Shown in pieces: positions 1-10,000 of a DNA stretch of 53,290 nt. This DNA is from Oscillatoriaceae cyanobacterium M7585_C2015_266 (GTDB taxonomy: Bacteria > Cyanobacteriota > Cyanobacteriia > Cyanobacteriales > Oscillatoriaceae): NCBI GenBank assembly GCA_015295835.1, contig DVEG01000007.1, forward strand, positions 1 through 53,290, written 5' to 3'. Position 1 is the first letter of the stretch. Each line of letters begins with the position of its first letter. The translations under genes and the position numbers were made by a program. Below the pieces are notes generated by a model. It saw only the letters and a program-made list of their open reading frames with translations. It did no database searches and was not told where the DNA came from.

Positions 1-59
1 ACTGCTACCAGTAGAGCCGCCACCTGCTTGTTCACTGCTACCAGTAGAGCCGCCGCCTG
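1..59 (-). repeat. 33-bp direct repeat encoding a GGGSTGSSEQA linker
   Basis: The block at 1-26 recurs at 34-59 with one mismatch, a period of 33 bp or 11 codons in frame. It encodes Gly/Ser linker repeats in the exported protein. The array may continue beyond the window edge. Confidence 0.8.
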
Positions 60-654
60 AGTTGCCAGCTACGATAGTAGGTACTGTACCTATAGTTTTA
101 CTGCTGAGACTGCGATTGCTACCGGGCAATCCTACACTCATCAGACGAACACCGATAGTAGACTCACTAAAGCAACTTAATTTCAAATCAGTGCCCGAAA
201 TCTTAAAGGTAGTGATTTGATAGTCGTCGCCGTTAGCAATTCCTTGTCTGCCAACTTCCACACCTACATTAAAGCTTTGGCCAGTTCCGTTCAAATTAGC
301 GCTATTGCTAAACTTACTGAAATTACCATTTGTAGAGATATTAGTTAAAGGGCCACCAGAAACAGGAGTAATTTGCAGATTGCTGACGCCGGGAAGGTTA
401 AAGAAGACTCCTCGGAGATCACCGATATATCCGGTTGAGCCAGGTACAACCTTAACTGTAGCGGTAATCGAGCCGGGGTTAGCGGCATCATCCAGAGTCA
501 CCTCAACTGTGGGGTAATTTTGGGTATTAGTATTCGTTACATCTTTGAGGGTAATTTTTACCGTTTCGGCTTTAGCTGGCAGAGAAACTAGAGTAGCTGC
601 CGTGCCCAGAAAACCTGCAACGATTAAAGTAGTAGAGAATTTAGCGCTCTTCAT
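1..654 (-). CDS. exported protein with Gly/Ser-rich tandem repeats, partial (C-terminus beyond window)
   Basis: An open frame of 218 codons starts at ATG 654 and runs off the left edge without a stop. The SD AAGGAG lies about 12 nt upstream. The N-terminus is a classic Sec signal peptide: MKSAKFS, a hydrophobic stretch, then LPAKA before ET, so cleavage is likely after residue 29. The mature part is Thr/Asn/Gly-rich and beta-like, with phrases such as LRGVFF and VGVEVGRQGI. From memory these resemble a domain found in many cyanobacterial secreted proteins of unknown function. The last visible residues are 11-residue repeats (GGGSTGSSEQA), probably a flexible linker before a further domain or anchor. 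It is separated from hypD by over 500 bp, so it is probably an independent unit. Function unknown. Confidence 0.8.
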   Translation of the reverse strand, partial: MKSAKFSTTLIVAGFLGTAATLVSLPAKAETVKITLKDVTNTNTQNYPTVEVTLDDAANPGSITATVKVVPGSTGYIGDLRGVFFNLPGVSNLQITPVSGGPLTNISTNGNFSKFSNSANLNGTGQSFNVGVEVGRQGIANGDDYQITTFKISGTDLKLSCFSESTIGVRLMSVGLPGSNRSLSSKTIGTVPTIVAGNSGGGSTGSSEQAGGGSTGSS

Positions 655-1167
655 AGTATTGAAACTTTCTCCTTAGATACAAACTGCAAAAACGAGTTGG
701 TGAAGCTGAGTCAGGTTGCTTGCTAAGATATCAAATCTTGAATAGCAAGATTTAGAACTATTTTGCCAATTTGAGCTGTCTGTTTAAATCATAAAAGCTA
801 GACCATTTTTTGCTTAATTTTATTTTACTTTTCTCTTTTAGAGGGGAAAGTAGTTATATTTTTTCTTGCCACATTTTTATATTTACATTTCCTTTTTAGG
901 TTGGCAAGAGGCAGAGATGTTTTTTACTGAAAAAAAATATTTCCCAGCCCTTTTTTTAAGATTATATAAAGTTAAGCAAATTCGGTATAATTACGGTTTA
1001 TTAGCTGTTTTTACTAGCAAATAGTTTTATAAAAATACGCCAAATATCTTAGTAATTGCATGCTTGCAGGGTGGGTTAGGGAATGTTTATATAGAAATGT
1101 AACAATATTATCCGTATTTTTACGTAGGTAAACCAATCCCCTAATCCCCTAATCTCCTAATCTTGGC
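655..1167. other. intergenic, leader of the exported-protein gene
   Basis: This is 513 bp of AT-rich DNA upstream of the exported-protein gene and downstream of hypD. It contains poly-A/T tracts and a short octamer repeat at its right end. I see no convincing ORF, tRNA or strong terminator. The promoter of the exported protein should lie here but I could not pick a confident -35/-10 pair. Confidence 0.5.
1133..1164. repeat. 4 x 8-bp tandem repeat (CTAATCCC type)
   Basis: Four consecutive octamers CCAATCCC, CTAATCCC, CTAATCTC and CTAATCTT sit immediately downstream of the hypD stop. They resemble the short tandemly repeated repetitive sequences common in filamentous cyanobacteria. Confidence 0.7.
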
Positions 1168-2253
1168 TCAGCGATATCTATAATAAGCAGCACATGCCCC
1201 CTCAGAAGAAACCATAGGTGCGCCGAGGGGATGCTCTGGGGTACAGCGTTTGCCAAAAGCGGGGCATTCGTAAGGTTTTTTAACACCTTGCAATATCAGC
1301 CCACTGATACATTCTGATTCCTGCAAAGACGAAGTCTGACTGGTTGTAAGACGAAAACGATTCTCAGCATCAAACGTAGCGTATTTCTCCCGTAGCTTTA
1401 AACCGCTGGCAGGGATTTCGCCAATTCCCCGCCACTGGCGCGTTACTACTTCAAATACTTCTTTGATCATTTTCTGTGCATCTTTATTTCCTTCTCGGCG
1501 CACAGAACGAATATATTGATTTTCAACTGAGGCGCGCCCTTCTTCGAGCTGTTTAATACACATGTATATTCCTTGTAGTATGTCTACAGGCTCGAAGCCA
1601 GTGACTACAATCGGAATATGATATTGTGATGCGATCGCTTCATACTCGGTATAACCCATTACTGTGCAAACATGCCCAGCAGCTAAAAATCCCTGTACGC
1701 GACAGTTAGGCGAAGAAAGAATAGCTTGTATGGCTGGAGGCACAAGAACATGAGATATTAATAGAGAAAAGTTGTTAATGCCGAGCTGGCGGGCTTGATA
1801 TACAGCCATTGCTGTTGCCGGGGCGGTTGTTTCAAATCCGACGCTGAAAAATACTATTTGTTTATTGGGATTAGCGCGAGCAATTTCGATCGCTTTTAGA
1901 GGCGAATAAACAATACGAACGTCGCCGCCTGTGCTTTTGACACTGAGCAAATCTTTTTTTGTTCCTGGCACACGTAACATATCGCCAAAAGTACAGAGAA
2001 TAATATCCTGGCGCTCGGCTAATGCGATCGCTTTATCGATAGAAGATATAGGAGTTACGCATACTGGACACCCTGGGCCATGAATTAGAGTTATTTTTTC
2101 TGGCAAGAGTTTTTCTATACCATATTTTATAATAGAATGAGTTTGACCGCCGCAGATTTCCATAATTACCCACGGTTGTGTAGTAAGAGAAGCGATCGCT
2201 TTTTGATATTTTTGCGCAGCTTCAGCACTGCGATATTCATCAACAAATTTCAT
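1168..2253 (-). CDS. hypD: hydrogenase maturation factor HypD
   Basis: HypD is the Fe-S scaffold that, with HypC and HypE, assembles the Fe(CN)2CO unit of [NiFe] hydrogenase. The 361-residue protein has the family signatures CGGQTH (residues 34-39) and GPGCPVC (Cys62, Cys65), the GFETTAP block, and a Cys-rich C-terminus (ECPAFGKRC, then [10 protein letters not shown]) that would hold the 4Fe-4S cluster. I chose ATG 2253 over TTG 2259 because AGGAG sits 8 nt before the ATG but only 2 nt before the TTG. It lies 32 bp downstream of the double-domain phosphofructokinase on the same strand, so the two are probably co-transcribed. Its partners hypC and hypF are 9-12 kb away, and hypA and hypB are about 23 kb away. 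The client is presumably the Hox enzyme encoded further right. Confidence 0.96.
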   Translation of the reverse strand: MKFVDEYRSAEAAQKYQKAIASLTTQPWVIMEICGGQTHSIIKYGIEKLLPEKITLIHGPGCPVCVTPISSIDKAIALAERQDIILCTFGDMLRVPGTKKDLLSVKSTGGDVRIVYSPLKAIEIARANPNKQIVFFSVGFETTAPATAMAVYQARQLGINNFSLLISHVLVPPAIQAILSSPNCRVQGFLAAGHVCTVMGYTEYEAIASQYHIPIVVTGFEPVDILQGIYMCIKQLEEGRASVENQYIRSVRREGNKDAQKMIKEVFEVVTRQWRGIGEIPASGLKLREKYATFDAENRFRLTTSQTSSLQESECISGLILQGVKKPYECPAFGKRCTPEHPLGAPMVSSEGACAAYYRYR

Positions 2254-2285
2254 CGACAAAACTCCTGCACTTGCTCTAAACTAAC

Positions 2286-4529
2286 TCAATCGTTTTGATA
2301 AGCTCGGGGAGCAGGCTGAGAAAGAATAGTTGCAATAGGCAACAAATCCATCCACCACTGCTGTTTAGGGCGCTGATAGTTTTTATCTACCATGCGTGGT
2401 AAATCGCTAAAATCAAAAAACTGCACCTGAGAGCCTTGTATTCCCATAAACGCACCTGCAGGTGAAGCCTTTTGTGCTTCTTCAATTAAAAAGTCAAGAG
2501 CTCTAGCAGCGAATCGTGTTGCTTGAATGCGATCAAAAGGAGAGGGATCGCCGCCCTGTTGTAAATGCCCAAGGATAGCTTGACGTACCTGAAAAACGTG
2601 CCGCCCTTCTTCTTCAAATAATGAGCAAATAAAATTGCTATCGTATACGGGATTAGCATTTTCATTACAAATTATTAAACCTACACGTTTGCCACGTTTA
2701 AATCCTGCAATTAAGTGAGAAAGATCACGCTGAAGATTAGCAAGAGTAATGCCTTGTTCATGAGTATAGACTTGTTCGGCTCCTGTGGCTAAACCGCTCA
2801 TCAAAGCTAGATAGCCACAATAGTGCCCCATAACTTTAACAATAAAACAGCGACTAGAGGCTACAGCAGATTGTTTGATTTTATCAACAGCTTGAACTAT
2901 ATTATTAAGAGCAGTATCTGCGCCGATACTAAGTTCAGCACCGGGAAGATTATTATCAATGCTGGCGGGCACGCAAAGAATAGGAATATTAAAAGCAGGA
3001 AAAGTGTCACGTTGGCAATACATTTGATAAGCTGCTTCGTAACCAGCCCAACCGCCAAGTATTAGTAATGCGTGAATATCGTGAGATTCGATATGACGAG
3101 CGAGGGCATAAAAATCCTTAGTTTTAGGAATTTTACGGCTAGTACCTAATTCCGAGCCGCCAGTTGTTGCCCAACCCCTGACTGTAAGCCAATTGAGTTC
3201 TTTAATTTTACCCTCGATGAAACCTCGAAATCCATGTTCGATGCCTAGAATACAATGCCCTTTGTCAATACCTAAACGAGTAAAAGCTCTAACTGCTGTA
3301 TTCATACCAGCGGCGGCAGCACCAGCATTCATAACAGCGAGACGCAGAGGTTTATTATTAGATGAAGGGGGTTGCGGCTTTGCCTGCATAAGAGTAAAAA
3401 GAGTATGGTAAGCTTCTTTGAAGCTACTGCCGCGCAAAGACATAGCTTTATCGTAATCCCCCGCCGAAATAGCACTAGCGACAGCGCGGGTTTGCTCGAC
3501 ACAATACCTTAAAGAAGTTTTGGTAACACGATTACGCCGTATTCCTATGAGTACCGGCTCAGCGTTAGGGGGGGAGGTGAGGATTTCTTCAACGGCAGCG
3601 TAGCCGAGAATGGTACTTAAATTGCGATCGAAAGCACTAGGTGAACCGCCGCGTTGAACATGACCTAGAATAGTAACACGAGTATCTTCTCCGAGACGCT
3701 CTTCTAAAATTTTGCGGATATCATCGCTACGAATAGGATTGCCATTGGCGTCACGGGCTCCTTCGGCAACAATAATGATACTATCTCTGCGCCCCGATTC
3801 CCGCCCTGCTTTAAGAATGGCGCACATATGATCTTGCCAATTATCCATTTCTGGCGGGCGCTCTGGAATTATTACCCAGTCTGCGCCAGTTGCCAGTGCT
3901 GCCATTAATGCTAGATAACCGCAGTTGCGCCCCATAACTTCGACGACAAAGGTGCGCTGATGACTGGCAGCGGTTGAAGAAATGGCATCGACTGCTTCAG
4001 TAATTCTGTGTAACGCTGTGTCGGTGCCGATTGTCATGCTGCTGCCATACATATCGTTATCGATGGAAGCTGGCAAGCCGACTATTTTTAAGTGGGGGTG
4101 GCTTTCGGCGAGTTCTTTGCTGATTTCTCCTTGTTGTGCCAGTTCTGTTACCAGTTCGGGCCATTCTCTGCTAAAAATGTCAGCTCCGGCAAGGCTGCCG
4201 TCTCCACCGATGACGATTAAGCCGTCTATTTCTAATTCTAGAAGGTTGCGGGCAGCTTTCAGTCTGCCGGCGCGTGTGTAGAATTCTTTACAGCGGGCAG
4301 TGCCGATGATGGTGCCTCCCCGGTGTAAAATACCGCCTACGCTATCCCAGTTTAGAAAACGGATGCGGGAGCCTCCTTCTACCATACCTTGGTAGCCTTC
4401 GTATATGGCACACACTTCTGCGCCTTTTTCCAGTGCTGCTCTTACGCTAGCTCTGATTGCTGCATTCATTCCTGGTGAGTCGCCCCCACTGGTTAAAATA
4501 CCTATCCGTTTTGTATAAGTTGTTGTCAT
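2286..4529 (-). CDS. eukaryote-type double-domain 6-phosphofructokinase
   Basis: This 747-residue protein is two PFK domains in tandem, about twice the usual bacterial length. The N-half (about 1-360) looks catalytic: GGDSPG at 15-20, IGGDGS (the ATP-type glycine rather than the PPi-type aspartate), PASIDND with the catalytic Asp, and GHVQRGGSPSAFDR. The C-half (about 390-747) repeats the fold with changed sites: NAGAAAAGMN in place of the GGD loop, LILGGWAGYEAA in place of GGDGS, PASIDNN in place of TIDND, but a kept GHLQQGGDPSPFDR. Catalytic N-half plus degenerate, probably regulatory C-half is the animal/fungal PFK plan, and several blocks (NWDSVGG, GGTIIGTARCK, SIGADTALN) read like eukaryotic PFK. 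An ordinary single-domain PFK lies directly upstream. It is likely glycolytic; effector control by the C-half is inference. Confidence 0.93.
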   Translation of the reverse strand: MTTTYTKRIGILTSGGDSPGMNAAIRASVRAALEKGAEVCAIYEGYQGMVEGGSRIRFLNWDSVGGILHRGGTIIGTARCKEFYTRAGRLKAARNLLELEIDGLIVIGGDGSLAGADIFSREWPELVTELAQQGEISKELAESHPHLKIVGLPASIDNDMYGSSMTIGTDTALHRITEAVDAISSTAASHQRTFVVEVMGRNCGYLALMAALATGADWVIIPERPPEMDNWQDHMCAILKAGRESGRRDSIIIVAEGARDANGNPIRSDDIRKILEERLGEDTRVTILGHVQRGGSPSAFDRNLSTILGYAAVEEILTSPPNAEPVLIGIRRNRVTKTSLRYCVEQTRAVASAISAGDYDKAMSLRGSSFKEAYHTLFTLMQAKPQPPSSNNKPLRLAVMNAGAAAAGMNTAVRAFTRLGIDKGHCILGIEHGFRGFIEGKIKELNWLTVRGWATTGGSELGTSRKIPKTKDFYALARHIESHDIHALLILGGWAGYEAAYQMYCQRDTFPAFNIPILCVPASIDNNLPGAELSIGADTALNNIVQAVDKIKQSAVASSRCFIVKVMGHYCGYLALMSGLATGAEQVYTHEQGITLANLQRDLSHLIAGFKRGKRVGLIICNENANPVYDSNFICSLFEEEGRHVFQVRQAILGHLQQGGDPSPFDRIQATRFAARALDFLIEEAQKASPAGAFMGIQGSQVQFFDFSDLPRMVDKNYQRPKQQWWMDLLPIATILSQPAPRAYQND

Positions 4530-4554
4530 GTTTCTACTCTTTTTACCTATTAAA

Positions 4555-4583
4555 AAACCCGGTTTCTTTGAGAAACCGGGTTT
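4555..4583. repeat. perfect palindrome, AAACCCGGTTTCT arms, 3-nt loop
   Basis: A 13-bp perfect stem (AAACCCGGTTTCT, loop TTG, inverse arm) lies between the two phosphofructokinase genes. A second half-copy (TAGAAACCGGGT) is at 4612-4623. Related palindromes lie near 5920, 19786 and 35280. It could act as a transcript-stabilising or attenuating hairpin, or as a non-autonomous mobile palindrome. Confidence 0.85.
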
Positions 4584-4643
4584 CTGGAATTAGAAAAATT
4601 GTCTTTAATTTTAGAAACCGGGTCTCTTAATCGAGAGCAAAAT

Positions 4644-5888
4644 CTAGCTAGTAGCAAGGGTTTCCGGCAGCACGCTGCTAGACATGCCATTAGCAGGATT
4701 TCCACTGCTACTGTTATTCATGGTTGGTTTTAGTGAATCGCCTACATATATTCCGAGCGAGCGCGCGGTTTGTACCATGAATCCATTTGGATCGACTGGT
4801 GAGGGGCAGCGTTTTTCTTCGTGGCATTTTCTAATCAGCGTAATCACTTGATCTAGGGGCTTACTTTCGACTTTACCTGCTTCCCAAACTACTAAACGAT
4901 TATACTGTTCTTGCTCGATTAAATCTATCGCCTTAATTCCCATTGCTGTTGCTAAAAGGCGATCGAAAGAAGTCGGTGTGCCACTGCGCTGGACATGTCC
5001 AAGAACTGTGACCCGAGTATCTACTTCATCCATACCGCAGAAATGCCGTTGCTCCAAATTGCAGAGCTTTTGGCTATATTCTTTTATTTGATTAGCAAGA
5101 ATTTCCCCAATATTTTTGTCCATTTTCCCTTCGGCATTTCTGACACCTTCTGCCACTACGACTAGGGCAAATTTTCGTTTTTCCTGACGCAAACTCGCTA
5201 GTTTTTCGCAAACTTTTATAACAGCTTCTTCACTAAGTCGCGGTGTCAATTCAGGAATCAATATTACATCTGCACCGCCAGCTATTCCCGCGTGTAGTGC
5301 CAAATGACCCGCATCTCGCCCCATCACTTGCACTACCATTACCCGTTCGTGACTTGCTGCTGTAAAAGTAAGGTTATAAAGCGCATCGGTAACAGTATTT
5401 ACTGCTGTATCAAACCCTACCGCTCGTTCAGTAAAAGGAACATCATTATCGATAGTTTTTGGTACTCCTATCATGTTCCATTTACCTTTGACGGCTAAAT
5501 TGTGGATAATATCTAAACTCCCATCTCCTCCGATCGCGATTAAACTATCTAGCCCCAATATTTTATAACCTTCTATTATTTTTTCAGCTACTTCTGGTTT
5601 TTCAGTATCTCCTTTACTTAGAGAACCCAAAACACTGCCACTTAGGAATTGCAAAACATCAAGCCCCTGAAGTAATCCCGGAATATCATAACCGTGTTCA
5701 TTTAATCTTAAATCTTCTGGTTTTATTTCGCCTTTTGCTACATCTATAAATCCGTCTGTTCCGTAAGGTATCCCGTAAATTTCCCAGCCTTTTCTGGTAG
5801 CGCATTTAACTGCTGCTCTGATGACTGCGTTTAATCCTGGGCAGTCTCCGCCGCTGGTAAGAATTCCAATTTTTTTTGTTTTTTTCAT
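4644..5888 (-). CDS. pfkA: ATP-dependent 6-phosphofructokinase, single domain
   Basis: The enzyme phosphorylates fructose 6-phosphate to fructose 1,6-bisphosphate. The 414-residue protein starts [23 protein letters not shown] and carries AIGGDGS (Gly at the ATP/PPi discriminating position), [10 protein letters not shown] with the catalytic Asp, [10 protein letters not shown], and [14 protein letters not shown]. The Lys in PKTIDND is typical of the clade that also contains PPi enzymes, so the phosphoryl donor is inferred from the GGDGS glycine. I start at ATG 5888, which puts the GGD loop close to the N-terminus; an upstream TTG at 5918 lies in the palindromic leader and is unlikely. From memory, Synechocystis has a phosphofructokinase close to the same dihydroorotate-dehydrogenase-like gene and nifJ, so this grouping looks conserved. 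It is probably co-transcribed with the genes on either side. Confidence 0.94.
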   Translation of the reverse strand: MKKTKKIGILTSGGDCPGLNAVIRAAVKCATRKGWEIYGIPYGTDGFIDVAKGEIKPEDLRLNEHGYDIPGLLQGLDVLQFLSGSVLGSLSKGDTEKPEVAEKIIEGYKILGLDSLIAIGGDGSLDIIHNLAVKGKWNMIGVPKTIDNDVPFTERAVGFDTAVNTVTDALYNLTFTAASHERVMVVQVMGRDAGHLALHAGIAGGADVILIPELTPRLSEEAVIKVCEKLASLRQEKRKFALVVVAEGVRNAEGKMDKNIGEILANQIKEYSQKLCNLEQRHFCGMDEVDTRVTVLGHVQRSGTPTSFDRLLATAMGIKAIDLIEQEQYNRLVVWEAGKVESKPLDQVITLIRKCHEEKRCPSPVDPNGFMVQTARSLGIYVGDSLKPTMNNSSSGNPANGMSSSVLPETLATS

Positions 5889-5919
5889 GATTTTACATTT
5901 CCTAAAAATATTTCTCAAA

Positions 5920-5950
5920 AAACCGGTTTTCTTTAAAAAGAAACCGGTTT
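5920..5950. repeat. palindrome related to the 4555 element (AAACCGGTTT arms)
   Basis: The left arm (5920-5934) pairs with the right arm (5937-5950) with a single bulged T. It sits in the 75-bp gap between the dihydroorotate-dehydrogenase-like gene and pfkA. The core ACCGGT is shared with the 4555 copy. The transcript would form an A/U-rich hairpin. Confidence 0.8.
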
Positions 5951-5963
5951 TATAATGTTCTGT

Positions 5964-6974
5964 TTACACAAGAATTTTTTCAGGCTTATAACTTTCGATC
6001 GCCTTCACATACTGAGCGCGTTCAAATGCCGATGCATCTGGGCAATTGAGCTGACTCATACTGCCTTGCATTTGTTGAACAGAATTATATTCATTTTCTT
6101 CCATCCATTCTATCATTTCGCGTTCAATTACACGGAGATGAGAAATACCGTGACGCAGCAGAGCCGAGCAAATCTGCACAACTTTTGCTCCTACCATGAG
6201 CATTTTTATAGCATCTTTACCTTTGTTAACGCCGCCAGTAGAAGCTAAATCAGCCTTAATCCGCCCGTAAAGAATTGCAATAAACCGCATAGGCAGTTTC
6301 ATAGCTTCCGGCGTGCTAAGAGAAACTTCCGGCTTTACTTCTAACTCTTCAAGAGAAATATTAGGAGCTTGGAAACGGTTAAATAAAACTAACCCATTTG
6401 CGCCAGCTTCATCTAAACGTTTCGCCATGTTAGCGATATTTGAAAAATAAGGGCTGAGTTTTACAGCTAGAGGAATTGTTACTTCTTGACGAACTTCACG
6501 AACTATTTTAAGGTAGTCTTCTTCTATCTGAGCGCCAGTTAGATCTAAATCCGTTGGTACCCAATAAATATTCAATTCGATCGCATCAGCTCCTGCTTCT
6601 TGCATCAGCCGTGCATATTCCGTCCATCCGCCACTTGAATAGCCATTCAAGCTAGCAATAATTGGAATATTAACAGATTCTTTAGCTTTGCGGATGTGTT
6701 CGAGATAAGTTTCAGGACCTACGTGGAAAAAATCTGGTTCTGGAAAATAAGTCAGTGCTTCGGCGTAACTATCAGTACCGTAACTTAAGTGATGTTGAAG
6801 CTCAAATTTTTCGCGCAACAATTGTTCTTCAAATAGGGAGTGCAGCACCACTGCGCCAGCTCCGGCATCTTCCATACGCTTAACATTGTCGATATCTTCT
6901 GTTAGCGGCTGGGCGGCAGAGGGAACAAGAGGCGATCGCAGTGTCAATCCCAAATAAGTCGTACTTAAATCCAT
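5964..6974 (-). CDS. dihydroorotate-dehydrogenase-like flavoprotein, catalytic motif altered
   Basis: The 336-residue TIM barrel resembles class 1 dihydroorotate dehydrogenases: MDLSTTYLGLTLRSPLVPSA at the N-terminus, an IPIIASLNG strand, PLAVKLSPYF, LVLFNRF and STGGVNKGKDA, with the C-terminal phosphate-binding region GAKVVQICSALL. In true enzymes the ELNxSCPN segment supplies the catalytic Cys or Ser; here the equivalent reads ELNIYWVPTD, so the pyrimidine-pathway base is missing. No Fe-S cysteine cluster is visible. It lies between nifJ and pfkA on the same strand, with AAGGAG 11 nt before ATG 6974. Its link to nifJ, which I also recall from Synechocystis, suggests a flavin redox or accessory role in pyruvate metabolism. 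The real substrate is unknown. Confidence 0.85.
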   Translation of the reverse strand: MDLSTTYLGLTLRSPLVPSAAQPLTEDIDNVKRMEDAGAGAVVLHSLFEEQLLREKFELQHHLSYGTDSYAEALTYFPEPDFFHVGPETYLEHIRKAKESVNIPIIASLNGYSSGGWTEYARLMQEAGADAIELNIYWVPTDLDLTGAQIEEDYLKIVREVRQEVTIPLAVKLSPYFSNIANMAKRLDEAGANGLVLFNRFQAPNISLEELEVKPEVSLSTPEAMKLPMRFIAILYGRIKADLASTGGVNKGKDAIKMLMVGAKVVQICSALLRHGISHLRVIEREMIEWMEENEYNSVQQMQGSMSQLNCPDASAFERAQYVKAIESYKPEKILV

Positions 6975-7017
6975 TCTACAATCTTCTCCTTTTTCAAGAG
7001 TATGTGGGGTAGGGGGT

Positions 7018-7042
7018 GGGGTGTTTTTTCATCAAACACCCC
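7018..7042 (-). terminator. GGGGTGTTT hairpin between nifJ and the DHOD-like gene
   Basis: A perfect 9-bp stem (GGGGTGTTT / AAACACCCC, loop of 7 nt) lies 32 bp after the nifJ stop. No U-run follows in the nifJ direction, so it is more likely an attenuator or mRNA 3-prime stabiliser than a full terminator. Confidence 0.5.
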
Positions 7043-7073
7043 GCCTGATAACTAACTAGAAACTGGCGCACAA

Positions 7074-10000
7074 TTAAGCTTTAGCCGTTTCTTTCATATC
7101 CCCGTCTTGCGTAGATTTATCCTCTTTAACTTGCCCAGAGCCATTGCCTTTGTGTCCATTAGAAACTTCTAGCTTGCGAGCTGCCAGATATTCGTACATA
7201 CTCCAGCGGTTTTTCACATCTTGCTCTGCTTCTTTAAGCAAGCGTTTAGCATCTTCTGGCTTACTCTTAGTTAACATCTTAAAGCGGTTTTCCGCATACA
7301 TATAGTTTTCCAGAGGCAATTTTGGCGTGCGGCAATCAAGTTGCAGCGGATTTTCGCCGTGTTTAGCGCGCTCTGGATTATAGCGATACAACAGCCAACT
7401 GCCAGAATCCACCGCTGCTTTTTGTTGCTGCATTCCTTTCATCATATCGATGCCGTGAGCAATGCAGTGCGAATAGGCGATAATCAAAGAAGGACCATTG
7501 TATGCTTCTGCTTCTAAGAATGCCTTGAGAGTATGTTCATCTCGTGCGCCCATTGCTACACTGGCGACATAAACATTGCCATAAGTCATAGCCATCAAGC
7601 CTAAATCTTTTTTAGGTGCTGGCTTGCCGCCGGCTGCAAATTTTGCTACAGCTGCGCGCGGGGTGGCTTTAGACATTTGCCCGCCTGTGTTAGAATAGAC
7701 GCCTGTATCGAGTACGAGAATATTGACATTGCGCCCGCTGGCTAGAACATGATCTAATCCGCCGAAGCCGATATCATAAGCCCAACCGTCGCCGCCGATA
7801 ATCCAGACGCTCTTTTTAACTAGATAGTCGGCTACGCTGAGGAGTTGTTTAGCTTCTGGAGAGTCGAGTTGTTGCAGTTTTTGTTTGAGGGCGGCTACTC
7901 GCTCTCGCTGCTCATAGATATCCGCTTCGTCTTTTTGCTCTGCGTTGATAATTTCTTCAACGAAACTATCACCTAATTCGGGAGCTAGTTTTTTCGCTAG
8001 TTCGCAAGCAAATTCTGCTTGTTTGTCGATTGAGATGCGGAAACCTAAACCAAATTCGGCATTATCTTCAAACAAACTATTTGACCATGCGGGGCCTAAC
8101 CCTTCAGAATTTTTCGTCCAAGGAGTAGTTGGCAAGTTGCCGCCGTAGATAGAAGAGCAGCCGGTTGCGTTGGCAATTATCATGCGATCGCCGAATAATT
8201 GACTTGCCAATTTCAGATACGGCGTTTCACCGCAACCTGCACAAGCACCGGAGAATTCAAATAGCGGCTCTTGCATTTGTTGCTGACGAATTTGATTTAG
8301 TTTTAATTTACGGCGGTCGGGATTTGGCAAGCTGAGGAAGAAATCCCAATTTTTCCTTTCACTTTCTCTCAAAGGCGGCTGCGGTGCCATATTGAGCGCC
8401 TTCAATTTCGGCTGAGATTTATTTTTAGCAGGGCAAACATCTACACAGATACCGCAACCGGTGCAATCTTCTGGCGCTACTTGGATAGTGAATTTTAGCC
8501 CTTTCCAATCGTGGTCTTTTGCATCTGTAAATTTGAAAGTTTCCGGCGCCTTTTCTAATTCTTTCTCATCGTAAACTTTTTCCCGGATGACACTGTGCGG
8601 ACATACCATCACGCACTTACCGCATTGTACACAAACTTCTGGGTCCCAAACAGGTATTTCCATCGCAATATTGCGTTTTTCCCATTTGGCAGTACCGGTG
8701 GGATAAGTGCCGTCATTTGGTAGGGCGCTTACTGGTAGCAAATCCCCGCACTTGGCAATCATCATTCCTTGTACATCGCGTACAAAGGCTGGGGCCAAGT
8801 CGGGAACCGGCGATCGCAGTCTAATTTCACTTGTGGCCTTTTCCGGTACTTTCACCTCATATAAGTGAGCCAGAGCCTTATCTACTGCCTTTAAGTTCAT
8901 TTGCACAATCTCTTGCCCCTTCTTGCCATAAGTCTTTTGAATAGACTTCTTAATTTCATTGATTGCCTCTTCACGGGGCAACACGCCAGATAGTGCAAAG
9001 AAACACACCTGCATGACTGTGTTAATGTAGCCGCCCATACCACTTTCGCGGGCTACTTTATTCGCGTCACAGACGTAGAATTTCAATTTTTTATTAATTA
9101 TCGTTTCTTGCACTGAACGCGGTAATTTGTCCCATACTTCATCTGGGCCATAAGGGCTATTAAGCAGGAAAGTTGCTCCAGAGGCAGCCAGATGCAACAT
9201 TTCAAATTGTTCAAGGAACTGCCACTGGTGGCAAGCTACAAAATTCGCTTTAGAAATTAAGTAAGTTGAGCGAATTGGATTGGGACCAAAGCGTAAGTGA
9301 GAGACAGTAACTGAACCTGATTTTTTCGAGTCGTAAACAAAATAACCCTGGGCGTAATTATTGGTTTCTTCCCCAATAATTTTGATAGAATTTTTGTTAG
9401 CGCCAACAGTACCGTCGGAACCTAATCCGTAGAATACAGCCCGCACTACGTTATCCGGTTCCGTTGAAAATTCGGGATCGTAGGAAAGACTGGTGTAAGT
9501 TACATCGTCGTTGATGCCAATGGTAAAGTGATTTTTGGGTTTAGCAGCCGCAAGGTTTTCAAAAACTGCTTTAATCATGGCGGGGGTGAATTCTTTCGAT
9601 GATAAACCGTAGCGCCCGCCAACTATTTTAGGCAATGTGCCGTGTTGCCATTCTTCGTGTAAGGCATTGACAACATCGAGATAGAGAGGTTCACCAGCCG
9701 CACCTGGTTCTTTGGTACGATCAAGAACTGCGATCGCTTTGGTAGTAGCTGGCAAACTGGCGGCAAATCGTTTCATATCAAACGGGCGATACAGCCGCAC
9801 TTTCAGCACCCCTACTTTATCGCCCCTGGCATTAAGATAATCAACAGTTTCGTGTACCGCTTCGCAGCCAGAACCCATCAAAACAATAACTCTTTCCGCA
9901 TCAGCAGCACCGTGATATTCGTACAATTGATATTGTCTTCCCGTCATCTGGGCGAATTCATCCATCACTTTTTGTACGATATCCGGGCAGGCATTATAGA

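Noticed and set aside
1-59. Possible CRISPR array
   Set aside because: Two contiguous 33-bp units with no spacers, in frame in a coding gene.
5964-6974. True pyrimidine-pathway dihydroorotate dehydrogenase (pyrD)
   Set aside because: The catalytic SCPN segment is absent, and linkage is to fermentation genes.
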